The translations under genes were made by a program, and so were the position numbers. This document shows, piece after piece, positions 1 to 11,766 of a DNA stretch of 31,667 nt (positions are counted from its first letter, which is position 1; each line of letters starts with the position of its first letter). The DNA lies in NCBI GenBank assembly GCA_023853785.1, contig JAJIRX010000887.1, positions 1 to 31,667 on the forward strand, given 5' to 3'. Below the pieces are notes generated by a model. It was not told the DNA's origin and searched no databases. It worked only from the letters and a program-made list of their open reading frames with translations. The stretch comes from Psilocybe azurescens (Eukaryota; Basidiomycota; Agaricomycetes; Agaricales; Agrocybaceae).

Positions 1-1251
1 ATGTATGTGTGTTAAGCTTCTTTGATTAATTTGCACATTGGAAATAATGCTCGTACCGAAAATACTAAATGCAGTGGGTTCTTATCATTGTTCACATTCA
101 CCAAATACCCGCGGGGGTGGAAAGTATTCAAAATAAGTTGCATCGTGTGTTGACCGTTGACCAATGCGCACCTAAAGAGCTGCATTATAGTTGGCATCAA
201 GACTATTGGTAACGCTGGCCCACATATTGATAGCCTTTCGACGTTTGACTAGGTTCCCCGGGGCCGAATGAAAGCAGTGCAACAGGCCCAAAGCTCGATT
301 AGACCAGCATTGAACACCAACTGGCACACAAATACATGCTTTATTAAGCAACATCCGATCGTGAATTTCTATCAATGCTCTGTCCATTGTTGAGTCTGAG
401 CGCCTCTGGGTGCAATGATCGTTATCGATTGTAAAGCCGAAGACATCTCTAGGAATGCCTTGTTGGATGTTGTGTTGGCCAGATCAGGGCTTGCCGCGCG
501 CTGGTGCGAGTGCACAAAGATGGTCGACCAGGAGATTCTCATGGGTGGCGAAGTCAATCTAAATAATGTCAGTCAGCTTAGTTGTGTGCCTAGAATCATA
601 TATCGCTAACAGGATGAGACAACAGGGGAAAATAAAATAATCTCAGAAAGAGGCATGAAAGGCATTAGAAGACCACTGCGACGGCGGCGTAGTCAAGAAC
701 CTGAAATTTCAGGAATGAATAACTATTTCATGATTAAACTCGAAAGCAATTTGTTGCAGTCAAAGAGTTTCTCGTGTGTATATTGGCGCGTGACTCGTAT
801 ACGTTCCATGTACAACCGTCTTGTTTGTCTTGCTGGTTCATGCAACGGCTTCCAAATTGTCCAGATCTGCATGGGAAAACGGGTGTCTGTAGAAATTGGA
901 AGAAGGAGAAAAGGAAGAAAGAAGAGGTAGTTTGGCAAGTTTCGTAATAAATCATCAAGTTTATACCGCATTCACGTGACAATACACGACAACGAACGAT
1001 CAACATGACGGATTTCGATTAGGCTCGTGAGACCAGGATACGATTTCTTATACAGATCAGTCACAGGGTTTGAACATTCATTGTCAACATTGAGGTTACG
1101 TTGTCCAGCCTCCCAATAGCACTGAGAACCTGGGTAGGCCATTTGTACCTGTGACTTCTACACGTTCAGTCGCGTCTCTTTCCTGGATTCTCTTTCGAGT
1201 TTCTACAATCTAATCTCGAACGGCCAACGACTCGGAACGGGCCCTGAGGTT
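1..1251. other. Upstream stretch with no gene I can support
   Basis: No family was recognised here. On the minus strand three overlapping open frames (557-372, 387-172 and 200-12) succeed one another in different frames and could be a decayed coding region, since each shift happens where the previous frame closes. They have no motif I know, so I do not call a gene. The last 200 bases before 1252 would hold the promoter and leader of the DUF6535 gene; I saw no clear TATA box. Confidence 0.4.
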
Positions 1252-4028
1252 ATGAATATCCCGACAGATAGCAAACAAATGCCAAAGTCCACACCAAGCC
1301 GAACACTACCTTCTAGTAATTCATGGGTGAGCCCTCAATTAAACTTGTTCATCGACTTCATTAACATCTATTTCCTTTCATTTCGAGGAATATAGCAAAC
1401 TTACTACACCGGCAGCCCAGCTCCTCAGTACACGTTATCTCACTTCGTTGATAGTGAAGAGCAGGGTGAGCAGAACCTGTGGTCTCTGACCTTCTTATGT
1501 GCACCGGCTTGACGAAAGTAAATTAAGGACTTTCAAGCGACCAGAACTCTTGGAACGAGCATGGTTCAGAGGCCGCAGAACATGCGCAGATTTGGCATAT
1601 ATACAACGACGAATCCACTAAGCTAGATGCTGCCGTGATAGATGGGTGTAACCGCGGCATCGACGTTCTTCTTGTATTTGTGAGTTCTGATATTCAAATC
1701 CACATCAATAGCAGGCCGACTGAGGAAACTTACTTTTGAGACTGGTTTATTCTCTGCGGTTTTGACCACCTTCATCATCCAGTCGTACCAGCAAATGCTT
1801 TCCAATCCGGCTGACACTACCAATGCCCTTCTTTTACTAATTATCTCAGATCTCCGTAGTTCGTCTCTACTGAACATCAGCAATTCGGATATAAACGTTC
1901 CAACACCACAAGGGAACAACTCTCCTTCCGCTTCTCAGATACGTTGGGTCAATGGTCTGTGGTTTGCAGCGCTTTCATGCAGCCTTTCAGCCGCCCTTGT
2001 CTCAATGCTAGCCAAGCAGTGGATACAACCTATACCGAATGTATCTGGTTCACCGCGATATCGTGCACGACAGCGACAGCGTCGATACACCCAATTGCAA
2101 GACTGGCATGTCTTCGTTGTTATTAACGCGTTACCTGTGTTGCTCCACATCGCCTTATTACTGTTTTTTGCCGGTATCATCATGTTGCTATGGTCTGGAG
2201 ACATAGGAATAGTGGCAGCCACATTCACTATCGTGGCGCTAGCCTACATATTCTACGCCGGGTCGATGTGGATATCTCTCATGAACCCGGATTGCCCATA
2301 CCAGCATCCAATTTCCGAGGAACTACGACGTTGGGTAACTCGTCAAAACGGTACGCCAAAGTACATAGATCTCGAAAAGAACACGAATCAGACGGTCCGA
2401 TCTGCGTGAGAAAATGCTCTATGTTTAAGCGCACATACTCATTTAATAGGCTGTAGGCGTACCCTCATAGGTCCTATCACCCCAAGCGTTGATGATCACA
2501 TTGACGCACATTGCCTTGTGTGGTTATTACAACACTGCACAAACGACGATACTATAGCAGCAACCTTAAGGTCGATCGGAGGACTTCCTCACGATTTCGC
2601 AGCCTTTCACATCCTTCGCGAAGCCGGTGCAATCCATATGGTACTGCAACAATTTAGCAACTGTTTCCACCGCGATATTTCGTTTGATAGTCAGTGGCAC
2701 ATTACTGATTCAGAGAATGCCGAAATGTACTGTCGAGCATGGATTCGATTAACCCATGGAACTTCGCAGGCATGGCCTCAGGACCTTCGAAGGTCTCTTC
2801 ATACTCTGAGAGATGGAGCCACGAATCTACACATAAGTGCTATCGCCGCTTGCACATGTGCATTGGACTCTTTAGAATCTCGAGGCTCTCAGCTTGCGCT
2901 CCTCGCCCACCTAAACCAGTTGGCCAATGGGGAACAAAATTACAGCGAACTTACTCAACACTGGCTTCTCGAGACCTTCCTCGAATGCTCCTTGAGCTGG
3001 GAGCTCCATCTCGCTGTGGTCAACGACATTGTTGCGAGAGCCGTACCTATCCTGCTCCGATTGCTTCAACGAGCGACTGATAAATCGGGTTCGCAGGACC
3101 ATGCAGCGATAGCCGCGATCTTGCATTCATTATCGGTGGGCGAGATTAGTGCAGCATCACTTTGGGATGAAAGCAAACGGTATTTCAATTTTCATAAAAT
3201 AGCGATTCCATCGCTCGCCGCTATTATTCGTGATCCAACTCGTTTCGGAGTAGAAGGCGAATTGTTAGACTTCACAGTGACCGAGTTCTCTCGTCTTGCT
3301 GCCCCTGTCATGTCTCTGAATATTTCCCGTCCCAGGTAAAGTCTATCGCGAGACAAGGGTTATCCAAACTTTACCTCGAAGGACGAGTAGGAGTAGGTCT
3401 TGTACCCGATCCTGTGCTCGCCGATATCCTACAGATTCTCTATCCTCCTGTGACCATCACAGAGGAACAACGGCCGTTGTTCGTAAAAAGTTTAATCCAG
3501 ACATTGACCAGCTCTAACGACGTCAACGTCGCCATTTGCTCCATACGGTTACTCGAGCCACTCCTGAAGAATTGCCACAACTCCGTTGTGCGTAGCTTTG
3601 CAGAAGAAAATGGTATTCCCGCCTTGTTACGTGCAGCGCACACAGGAGACACCGACAGCCGCAGACTTCAAATAGAGTGCATACGAACGTTATGCATCTT
3701 CATTCACAGCAGCGCACAAAGCTCTACAGAAGAGACGCTTTGTCCCTCTCATCCACCAGCGCTCGAAAAGCAGTTCGATGCCATATTCCAGTCCGATTTC
3801 TTCACCACTCTCATCTCCGTGGTAGACGCCCGTCGATGGTGGCTGGAGGAGATAGCAGAGATCTGGGTACCTTCCTTATTACATCTTTGCGAGGTCCGAC
3901 CACACGAGCGAATTTGGAGGAGCGTTGAAATTGTCTTCAGAAATTTCGCAGAACTCAACGACGGAGAAGATGGAGCGGAACGGCTTCTGGACGATTTAGA
4001 TAAAATGAAGCGTATCTTGGAACACTAA
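1252..4028 (+). CDS. DUF6535 domain membrane protein, six exons
   Basis: Predicted product about 824 residues. Exons 1252-1326, 1396-1465, 1528-1679, 1741-2405, 2457-3276 and 3336-4028 join in frame across five GT..AG introns of 51-69 bases (the 3277 donor is GTGACC, weaker than the others). Exons 3-4 hold the DUF6535 signature: an acidic lead-in (IYNDESTKLDAAVIDG), a first membrane helix (GIDVLLVF, then GLFSAVLTTFIIQSYQQ), then LWFAALSCSLSAALVSMLAKQW and a double hydrophobic segment around NALPVLLHIALLLFF. Exons 5-6 (about 500 residues) are soluble, leucine-rich and helical, as is usual for the long C-terminus of this basidiomycete family. Function is unknown; these proteins form large expanded families in Agaricomycetes. 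No frame breaks were seen, unlike the neighbouring genes. The start at 1252 is the first ATG whose frame splices cleanly into exon 2. Confidence 0.88.
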
Positions 4029-4085
4029 TTTTAGCATTATTTTTTATCTATTGGTGTGGAGTATACACCTTGTTGCTTATAGTTG

Positions 4086-7000
4086 CTACGATTGCTGCTG
4101 TCTCTTCGAATGGTCACTCCACCAGCTCGTGAGATCAATGCGAACAAGAAGGTGATGCAACGCTTCCAAGCCTCCAGTCGGACCATGGTTGCCATGTACA
4201 TGACTCGCGAAAGGCAAGCTGGAGGCCGACGGGCTTTGTCAACAAGCCCTTTCAGGACTTTCGTCTACGTCGCGTGCTCAGCTTCAGCGGCCAATCAGCA
4301 ATAGAAAAGACCACCCACAAAAGTAGTCATCTTAGTACAAAATTTCCGGAAGAGTTCTTCGATCATCGGCGCAGCTTGATACTCCTCAATACGACCTCTA
4401 TGCAGCTCGCCAACGACGATCGTGAATTCCAACACCAGCTCGAGGCAATGACGAAGCAGATCGCCAACCCTCTCTGACCCGATCTCAGCAGGCACGCGCT
4501 GAGAATGTCATCCAGCAATGCGGAATGTCGTTGGGCCAGCTCAAAGACGTCGCTAAATCCAGTGTATTTAGGGGCTGGATCGGCATCGTTCGCATGATTC
4601 GTGTTCCTCGTCCCGAAAGTAGGGCTAAGAAAGGGTCAAAGTTACCTCCAATGGCGGTGTCAAAGACGTAGCCTGAAAGACTTGATACGAAGGCCTGGGA
4701 CACGAAGCGGAAATGCAAGAGTAACTTTCTTGATTGTGATAAAGTTGGGAAGAGGGAGTTCGCGATATTCCGATGGGTAGACATCCTGAAAAGGGATTTC
4801 AAAGCGCTTTCAACTAGAAATGAAATCAGCTTGGATTCAAACGCTCAGAAGTAACTAAAATATACCTCGAAAAGTCTTAGTATGAAGGTAAACATTCTCT
4901 GGTATTTCGACAGGATATCAGGAGAAATAAGAATTTCCATGAGATGAGGTGGCTTATAATCCATGTATAAAAAGTCGAGCGCCCTTAAGAAGAAAGTCAA
5001 CAACGCAGTCAAATCATCGAATTGCATATCATGTACGCACTCGATACCTATCAATTGCAAGAATAAGTAACTATTCATAACACTCTGAAAGTAATCGACT
5101 TACACAAAGGGTCCAACCACTTATCGCGACTCGAGCCAGTTGGCAGATCACGAATAGCAAAACCAAACCTCCACTCAGCTTCTTCAACAACTGCTCGCTC
5201 AACCTTCCCGTCCTCTCTCTCCATCCCCTTATCCAGCGAGTCAACAATGACCGTCCTCAAGAAAAGCTCAGATCTCCGCCAACAGGCGGCCAGGTCTCGC
5301 GTTCCAGCAGGTTAGGTGACAGTCCCACCGCCCAAGGCTGCTTGCCTCCTTTCGATGTTTTACCTGACCGTCGTCTGATTGACATCGAGTGCGCTGTCGA
5401 GCCGCCCATCTCATACTCCCCGCGGCAGAGAACAGAGCATTCAACAAACGGGATTTGAACGATGGCGCCGCGATCAGAAGGTACGATCGAAGTATAATAA
5501 GATGCGAACGGAAGTTGAGGTTCCCTGGTTCGTCAATGATGAGCGATAGCAGTGAAGATGAGAGTGTGGCGGCGTGTTCTGTGAGATCTCGGAACACCAG
5601 AGATGTTAGCTCTGAGAGCGTGGGCACGATGGGCGGAAGGTCTTCTGGAAAGTTTTGTATAAATGAAGAAAGGAGCGTGAGAATGATTCATTCTTCACTT
5701 GTATAGATGGATTAGAGGAAGCGGTGGAGCCTGGTTCGAGATCAAAGATACCAAAATCTGGAATGCCAGTTTTGAGAGGTGTTGGAGGAGAAGATGAGGT
5801 AGAGAACGCCGACGACGGATGTATTATCGGTGTTTGTGGGAGGGAATGTCCATCCCAAATGGCTAAGATCTCCTTGGCTGACCAGAACCACCGGACAGTG
5901 GAAGCTTTAGTAGATGTTTTCAATAGGAGATGTCCCGGTTTTGCAATCTGCAAAAGGACCAGAGACTTCTGCGATGCTGGTAGTATATTCAAAACCTTTT
6001 GAGGGAAAAACGCGGGAAATGATGTTTCGATCTTGTCCAGAAGGTCGAAAATATCTTCTTGTTCGTCGTTATCATCATCATCCAATTCGAAGGTGTATTT
6101 CTCGTTCAATTTTCTTGCTGATTTTAGCCTGCTTTCAGGCAGTTGCCCACCGAAACCTACGGAGCGAGCAACCTCTTGGAGGTACTCCCGTGACGTGATT
6201 GTCAGCAGGAAGCTTAGCGTCGCACGAACAATGCTCGGTGATTGGCGTTCAAAATGCAGGTTGACGTGTTCGTAAATGTGAGAGATCAGCGGTATAGCGT
6301 CCAAGTCGAGCATAGGGTAATCTTTGGGGGATAATTGGTAGCTCTAATTGACGATGGCATCAGTTAACAAACGCAGAAGTGGATGTATGCTTGTACCCTG
6401 CCATAAAGATCCGACAATGCATCAAGTAGCTCTTCATAGATTGCGTAGTGGCTCCAAATCGTCAACAACGGGAGGTCTTTATTGTTCTCTTGATCTGATC
6501 GTTGCTAGGTTGACATCTTGCGAGTACTTCTCGAAGATAATCGAGTGTCGTTGAGAGTGAATGAGCTAGAGAATGAATTGTCGGTCCTTCTTTAGAAGAC
6601 CTAGATAACCCGACTTCAAAAATATATGCAAGAACGGTTCGTTAGGATGTACCTGGTTCGCAAAGTCGATAAGAAAATCTCCAACCGGCGTAACAGCGTC
6701 CCAATCTTCAAGAAACCTTTGATAAAGCTATACCACAGTAGCGAATCAAAAAAACTTGTTCTAGAAATTAGGAGTAACAATAACTACTGACCTATCACTA
6801 ACGACTTCATCGTTCCCGTCGATAAGCATAAAGTCTCTTTTCTGAGTACCATCGCTGCCACTACCTCCAAATTGAACAAACCGCTCCGCATGCGGTTCCC
6901 AGACGTGGTATTGAGAGGAAATACCAAGAACGGTCATTTTCAAGTTCAGCAAGAGCTCTTTTTGAGTCAGATGTATTGTGTTATCCGTAGGGTTATACAG

Positions 7001-7545
7001 TCGCGGTTGAAGGCTTATACGCGTAAGATTATGGAAGTAAAAGGAAGATTGAGGGGCTTACTAGTATCTCACTGAAGTACACACGAGATTTCCCTGCTCG
7101 GATAGAAATGGAGTGGGCGAGGCTCCGCTGAAGTGGGTTTTGCGCAGTCTATCCCATGAGAGCAGTCCGTTCTATGCCGCATATGTTTTATTAAGCATTG
7201 GAAAATAAAATCATGCACAAAGCGACGTACCTTGACCCCAAGTTTCCGCGTCGCTGCTCCCTTCCAAAGCTCCTCCACCCGCTTAAACGAGTTCTCCTCA
7301 GTTCTAATCCTGTTGTCTTCCAAAGCTAAAGACACGAGTTCTTCCGGTAGAGGTGGTCGTTGTTGCATGTATCGGCGCGGAAGCAGATTCGTGTTCAACT
7401 GCTCTAACTTCAGGTTCTCCATTATGGGATTTTGGGGCTTGTTCTCTAACGGGGGAACAAAGAAGAAGGGCATGATCCTCGGTAGTTCGTCCAAAGGTGG
7501 TGAAGATTTGAATTCATGATGAAAGTCGGATAGGCGGCTGAACAT
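4086..7545 (-). CDS. Gamma-tubulin complex component (Spc97/Spc98, GCP family), frame-disrupted
   Basis: Product about 1,000 residues, GCP5/GCP6-like in size. It would act at microtubule-organising centres in the gamma-tubulin ring complex. Exons run 7545-7231, 7171-7062, 7013-6792, 6727-6653, 6600-6397, 6343-5106, 5047-4866, 4813-4319 and 4264-4086. N-terminal GCP motifs: SWDRLRKTHFSG, TPFLSEQGNLV, then YYLQPRLYNPTDN, FLKIGTLLRRLE, HSLSTTLDYLRE. C-terminal motifs: LIILRSYLLIAAPSFKSRL, LDFLYMDYKPPH, ISPDILSKYQRMFTF, RHSALLDDILSACLLRSGQR, and GGLEALHHLLVRIDLTSWW near the stop. The frame is lost by an apparent single-base deletion near 5636, 5430, 5265, 4613, 4480 and 4210. A seventh shift near 6500 is either a deletion or a 41-base intron. 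Several sit in short runs of one base. The conserved sequence on both sides argues for recent decay or assembly error. It converges on the DUF6535 gene, with 57 bases between the two stops. Confidence 0.85.
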
Positions 7546-8313
7546 TGTCGTTGAGGGCTGAACAGCAAGCAAGGCAAGAGCTGCGACGGTGGGCGTTGTT
7601 GGAGAACGGATGATGGTTTGTTTGGGACGCGTTTGGTTGACGCGACTTCGCAATCAGACGCGTGGTAAATTTGGCTCTTGAACTCAAATCATTTTCATGT
7701 CACTACGGTCCATCTATCATTTTTACAGTTCTATCCTTCAAACCATACAAGAGAGGGCTGTGATGCATGTTACTTCCATTATGCGTATTTGCACAAGACA
7801 TGCTGGCAAGAACTTCAACTTGAACTGGTGATTGACCACGTCGATGATTCAGACTACCTATCCGGTCGTAACTCGGAACGTCCTCGGGATGCAGTTACGA
7901 AGGGTCAAAATGCTGTCGGGGAGGTCGTCGCTGCATGTTCGGGGATTCATTTTTGACCCCGCAACTCTTTTGAAGCATCAAAATTTCGGGAAATGTGGTA
8001 TAAGAACGTCTGTTCTTACTTCCTCGGAAAAATCACTTGGCTATTTGTGGAATATACCGCCTGTGCTGCAACCTACGCTGGAAAAAATTCGAATAATGTT
8101 AAAATTTTACTTCTGACAGACAACCAGGTGAGCATCGAGTACCACCCCCCGGATGAATTCGACGACGTTGATAAAAATAGAGACAACCACTGTCGCACAC
8201 ACGCAGTTATAACCTAGAACTGGCGGACATTATCCGTCTGCTAAAATATATGCATTAATCCTCGCAATATAAAACGCAAAGAGACCTAGTTGATTCTCTA
8301 AGCTTGCGCTATA
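7546..8313. other. Divergent promoter region between the GCP and GH7 genes
   Basis: This 768-base gap separates two genes read in opposite directions, so it should hold both promoters. Several open frames of 60-95 codons cross it, but they overlap in all frames and show no family motif. The only clear signal is the TATA-like box upstream of the cellulase gene. Confidence 0.6.
8268..8274 (+). promoter_or_regulatory. TATA box of the GH7 gene
   Basis: The sequence TATAAAA lies 46 bases before the first ATG at 8314, a normal distance for a fungal gene with a short leader. The placement is inferred from spacing only. Confidence 0.55.
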
Positions 8314-9640
8314 ATGAATATGTTCGCTTCACTGCGCGCTCTCGCTCTCTCTCGTCGGTGCTCGTCGCCGTCGTAAACGCCCAACAAATCGGCACCAACT
8401 CTGCGGAAGTCAATCCCCCACTGCTGTGGGAGGAGTGTACTCTCCCGGTCTTTGCCACAAAGTCAACGGCTCCATTACTTTTGACGCTAACTGGCGGTGG
8501 ACGCACAACGTCGGTGGATACACCAACTGCCGTAACGGCAACGCCTGGGATCCTACAATCTGCCCCGACCCGCTTACCTGCGCAGAGAATTGTGCCGTCG
8601 AAGGCGTGGACTATGCCTCCTCCGGCGTTGTCACCAGCGGCAATGCAGTGACGCTCACTTTGAGCACCGTCACCAATTCTGGCCCTCGCATCTACCTCCT
8701 CGCGCCTAATCAGGAAACATACCAGATGTTCAAGCTCAACCAACAAGAGTTCTCCTTCGACGTTGATCTCAGCCAGGTCGCCTGTGGTATGAACGCGGCG
8801 TTGTACTTCAGCGAGATGGACGCACACGGGGTAACGCGCCTTCCAATAAGGCTGGAGCCAAGTTCGGAACTGGCTACTGCGACGCCCAATGTCCCTCCGG
8901 AGACAACTTCTTCAACGGAACTGTAAGTGCTATCTTTACACTCTGTAACATAAAAGTGCCATGTTCTAAAATTGGCTTTTCACTTGCAGGCCAACATGGC
9001 AAACAACGGTATCTGCTGCAACGAGATGGACATTTGGGAGGCGAACAGAGTCTCCAACGCATTTACCACTCATGGATGCCAGTCAAACGGGCCCTACACC
9101 TGCTCGGGTGCAGGCTGCCAAGGCCAATGCGACGGCAACGGCTGCGGATTCAATGCCTTCCACCAAGGCCACACCCAATTCTACGGCCCTGGGCTCACAG
9201 TCGACACCAAGAAAAAGTTCACCGTCGTCACCCAATTCCTGACCGACAACGGCCGTGCCTCAGGCCACCTCTCCGAGATCCGCCGCCTGTACGTACAGAA
9301 CGGGCGGGTGCACCAAACGCCGGCGACTAATGTGACGGGAATGCCCCCGTTGAACTCGGTCTCGACCCAGTTCTGCGATGCGCAGAGGAAGGTCATGGGC
9401 GCATCCAACTTGTTCGACGAGACGGGCGGATTGAAGCCATTGAGCACCGCGTTTGATTCGGGCATGGTGTTGGTGTTCAGTCTTTGGGACGACCCATCTG
9501 GTGGAATGACCTGGCTCGACGGTCCCGGAGCTGGAAGCTGCCCTGGTGGACTCGACACATCTGGAGGACCCGCCGTCAACGTCACTTTCTCGAACATCAA
9601 ATTCGGGAACATAGGTTCGACCTTCCAGTCTTTCTTGTGA
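8314..9640 (+). pseudogene. GH7 family cellulase (cellobiohydrolase/endoglucanase type), frame-broken
   Basis: Glycoside hydrolase family 7 cleaves beta-1,4 bonds of cellulose outside the cell. Two exons (8314-8922, 8990-9640) flank a 67-base intron with GTAAGT and TTGCAG ends. Motifs: signal peptide ending near VVNAQQIGT, VNGSITFDANWRWTH, ICPDPLTCAENC, FSFDVDLSQVACGMNAALYF, then EMDIWEAN at 9023-9046, carrying the catalytic Glu/Asp/Glu set of the family, then FYGPG, LSEIRRLYVQNG, GMVLVFSLWDD and SNIKFGNIGSTF. There is no cellulose-binding module or linker after the catalytic domain. The frame breaks in the signal peptide (about 8350), after WEECT (about 8440) and at LP/NKAGAKFGTGYCD (about 8844). 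Compared with typical family members, the segment before the catalytic motif is about 15 residues short, and the loop after TWLD is also short. Likely a pseudogene unless the shifts are assembly errors. Confidence 0.88.
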
Positions 9641-10763
9641 TAATAAAATTAGATCGTTTCTTGGGGGTTGTTGCGTAAAAACTGGTCGGTAGTGGCTTAC
9701 TGGCTTGCATTTGTATATAGAATGGTCGATCCAACTGATCAATTGCAGTCTGCGGGGCATGGAATATATTAAGCAAAAATATCATATGCAGCGATACATG
9801 GTGCTCAAAGCTCGGGAGTTCGAAATTTTTATACACACTCTAACATGCTACCTATATCAAGACACCTGACACACTTCCACGTTATCTGTCTATTATTCAA
9901 TGCGACGATAAAGATTTATATCTTATCAAAGTTCACTGGCAGGAGAGATGAGTGAATTCATTTGATCCAAATCACCAACCAACGAGTCCATCCATCCATC
10001 CCTGTCTTCATTCAATTCCGCGAATCTCGTAATCGTCGACTCCACCTTTCTCCAGTTGGGTTTACAAGGTCGAAGCTCACATAACTTCAGTAACGCCGGA
10101 ACCCAGATATCTTGTTTTCATGCTCATTGCCGTCTATTCCCTCTTGCAACAGAACAACGCAAGCGCTCAGTCACCCTATAAAATTAATAATATACTTATG
10201 AAAGCCTGGCGTCACCAGGCTCGCTGAGAGCCACTCGGAGAATGACAGGACCACGATATATCGATAGAACAACTGACTGGGCTACAGGTGTGTACGGTGC
10301 ATAGTATCTAATGTGTAAGTCGGTGCCAAAGGAATGGTGTTGGGATCGTAGTCACGTGTATGTAAATGTAGAAGATAAGATAATGTCGAAAGGGGCTGTG
10401 GTAAAACTGGGGCGCCAGGCTTACACTTACTGTTCTTCAAAAGATCTTAGATCTTCTCTCCACATCTCCTGGCAGCCGTTCGCAACTCGAAGCACATAAA
10501 CTATGATGTTCTCAAAACGTACGAGCCAGTTGTGGAGATGTCATTTGTTGTTACCTACGACGAAGATCAAAATCTGACGACTGGAAGGAGCGACGTTGCT
10601 TGGATAGAAGCTGTCTGCTCTGGCGAAATCTAATTAATGCCTATCTACTACATATAGCGGTCAGATGAGAATTCAATGTTGTGCTCTAGGGCCGAAATAG
10701 GAGAGTTGACGATATCTCACAGATCATTGCTTCCTGTGATAATGTACTTTTAGTCTGACATCT

Positions 10764-10797
10764 GCTTATCATGCTTATCATGCTTATCATGCTTATC
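10764..10797. repeat. Nine-base tandem repeat (GCTTATCAT)
   Basis: GCTTATCAT is repeated nearly four times head to tail with no mismatch until the end. It is a short minisatellite in non-coding DNA. Confidence 0.9.
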
Positions 10798-11251
10798 GTC
10801 AACTTTTGTCGCGAAACAGAAGTCTACGGTATCGTCTCTCTCGGAGGAACGACCGATGTTATTCTAGAAATCCGTTGACCAGGTTATTACTGGGAGTCAT
10901 GGTTCTCGATTGTCGCTTTTCTTCCGCATTCTTGATAATTTGATAAGCTTGTAGAACAAAATTCCACAGCAAGGGAAATCGAGGTCATTATTGATTGCCT
11001 ATCTTTATATCCAAATAATGCTGACGGCATGTAGGCGACAATTCATGGCATCTATTGGTTGATCACTTTGGTCTCAACTTCGTCAGCAACTCAAGGCCCA
11101 CCTGGATCCCCAACTTTGATTATCGCTAAGAACCTCGGAGATGATTCAAGAGTAGGACCCATCATCCACGACTTTCCATCCCTATGTGGTCTCGATAACT
11201 GAGATTCTCACTCGCGGGAGGTGCGTCGCGCCTGGTAGATATTATAAAGGA

Positions 11252-11280
11252 GTATAAGATAGATAAGATAGATAGTAGGG
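11252..11280. repeat. GATA-rich simple repeat
   Basis: Overlapping GATAAGATA/GATAGATA units give several GATA sites within 30 bases. It could be microsatellite or binding sites for GATA factors; nothing else supports the latter. Confidence 0.6.
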
Positions 11281-11766
11281 GCGGAGAGATCGGCGGCGTA
11301 GGTGCCGCTTCGTCTCCAGGGTGTAGAAAGCCGATGGAAATGTGAAGGTGACCCTTTTCGCACTTCTAAAGGTTCTACTCTACCTGTAATGTATCTAAGG
11401 TACGTGTGTTAGTTGTTACGATATAAAGTAATTAAGGTGATGGGTGGGTGGGATTTTAAGCGAGGCTAGGAACGAGATTGGGCAAGGAGTGAGCTATGCG
11501 AAGGGTTTGTATAGTCGTCGTCGTGCGAATTCAAGCGTAGTGTAGAGAAAGATGACGGGATCAAGACACACGTGGTGGCGTCTCCTTCTCACGAGAAGTC
11601 GTACCTCTCGCGGGTAGTACTACCATTCTAAAGTATAGCAAAGGTGGCCGAAATCTAAAATTTTTGACATTTGCCACCTCATTTTTCATTTATAGTCCCT
11701 ATACTCACGCAACGGACATAAAGACTCGTCCTTCTGCGATTTACACTATCTTTTGCTCTTCATTGG

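Larger units (their letters stand above)
9641..11766. other. 2.1-kb gene-free stretch
   Basis: No open frame here looks coding: the longest are 60-80 codons and have no recognisable motif. It contains two short simple repeats (listed separately), AT-rich blocks, and the presumed terminator of the cellulase gene. An AATAAA-like string (TAATAAAAT) follows the cellulase stop at 9641-9650. Confidence 0.6.

Noticed and set aside
12..557. Three consecutive minus-strand open frames near the window start
   Set aside because: They are short, each in a different frame, and contain no motif I recognise, so a decayed gene cannot be told from chance.
3277..3420. Apparent frameshift between the two long DUF6535 open frames
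   Set aside because: A 59-base intron (3277-3335, GTGACC...CCCAG) joins them exactly in phase, so no shift is needed.
7678..8217. Open frames of 74-94 codons between the GCP and GH7 genes
   Set aside because: They overlap one another in different frames, lack motifs and lie in the shared promoter region.
8309..8827. 172-codon minus-strand frame across the cellulase
   Set aside because: It is the shadow of GC-rich GH7 exon 1 on the other strand; the plus strand carries the family motifs.
10311..10499. 62-codon plus-strand frame in the gene-free stretch
   Set aside because: Isolated, no motif, no flanking exons; expected by chance in 2 kb.
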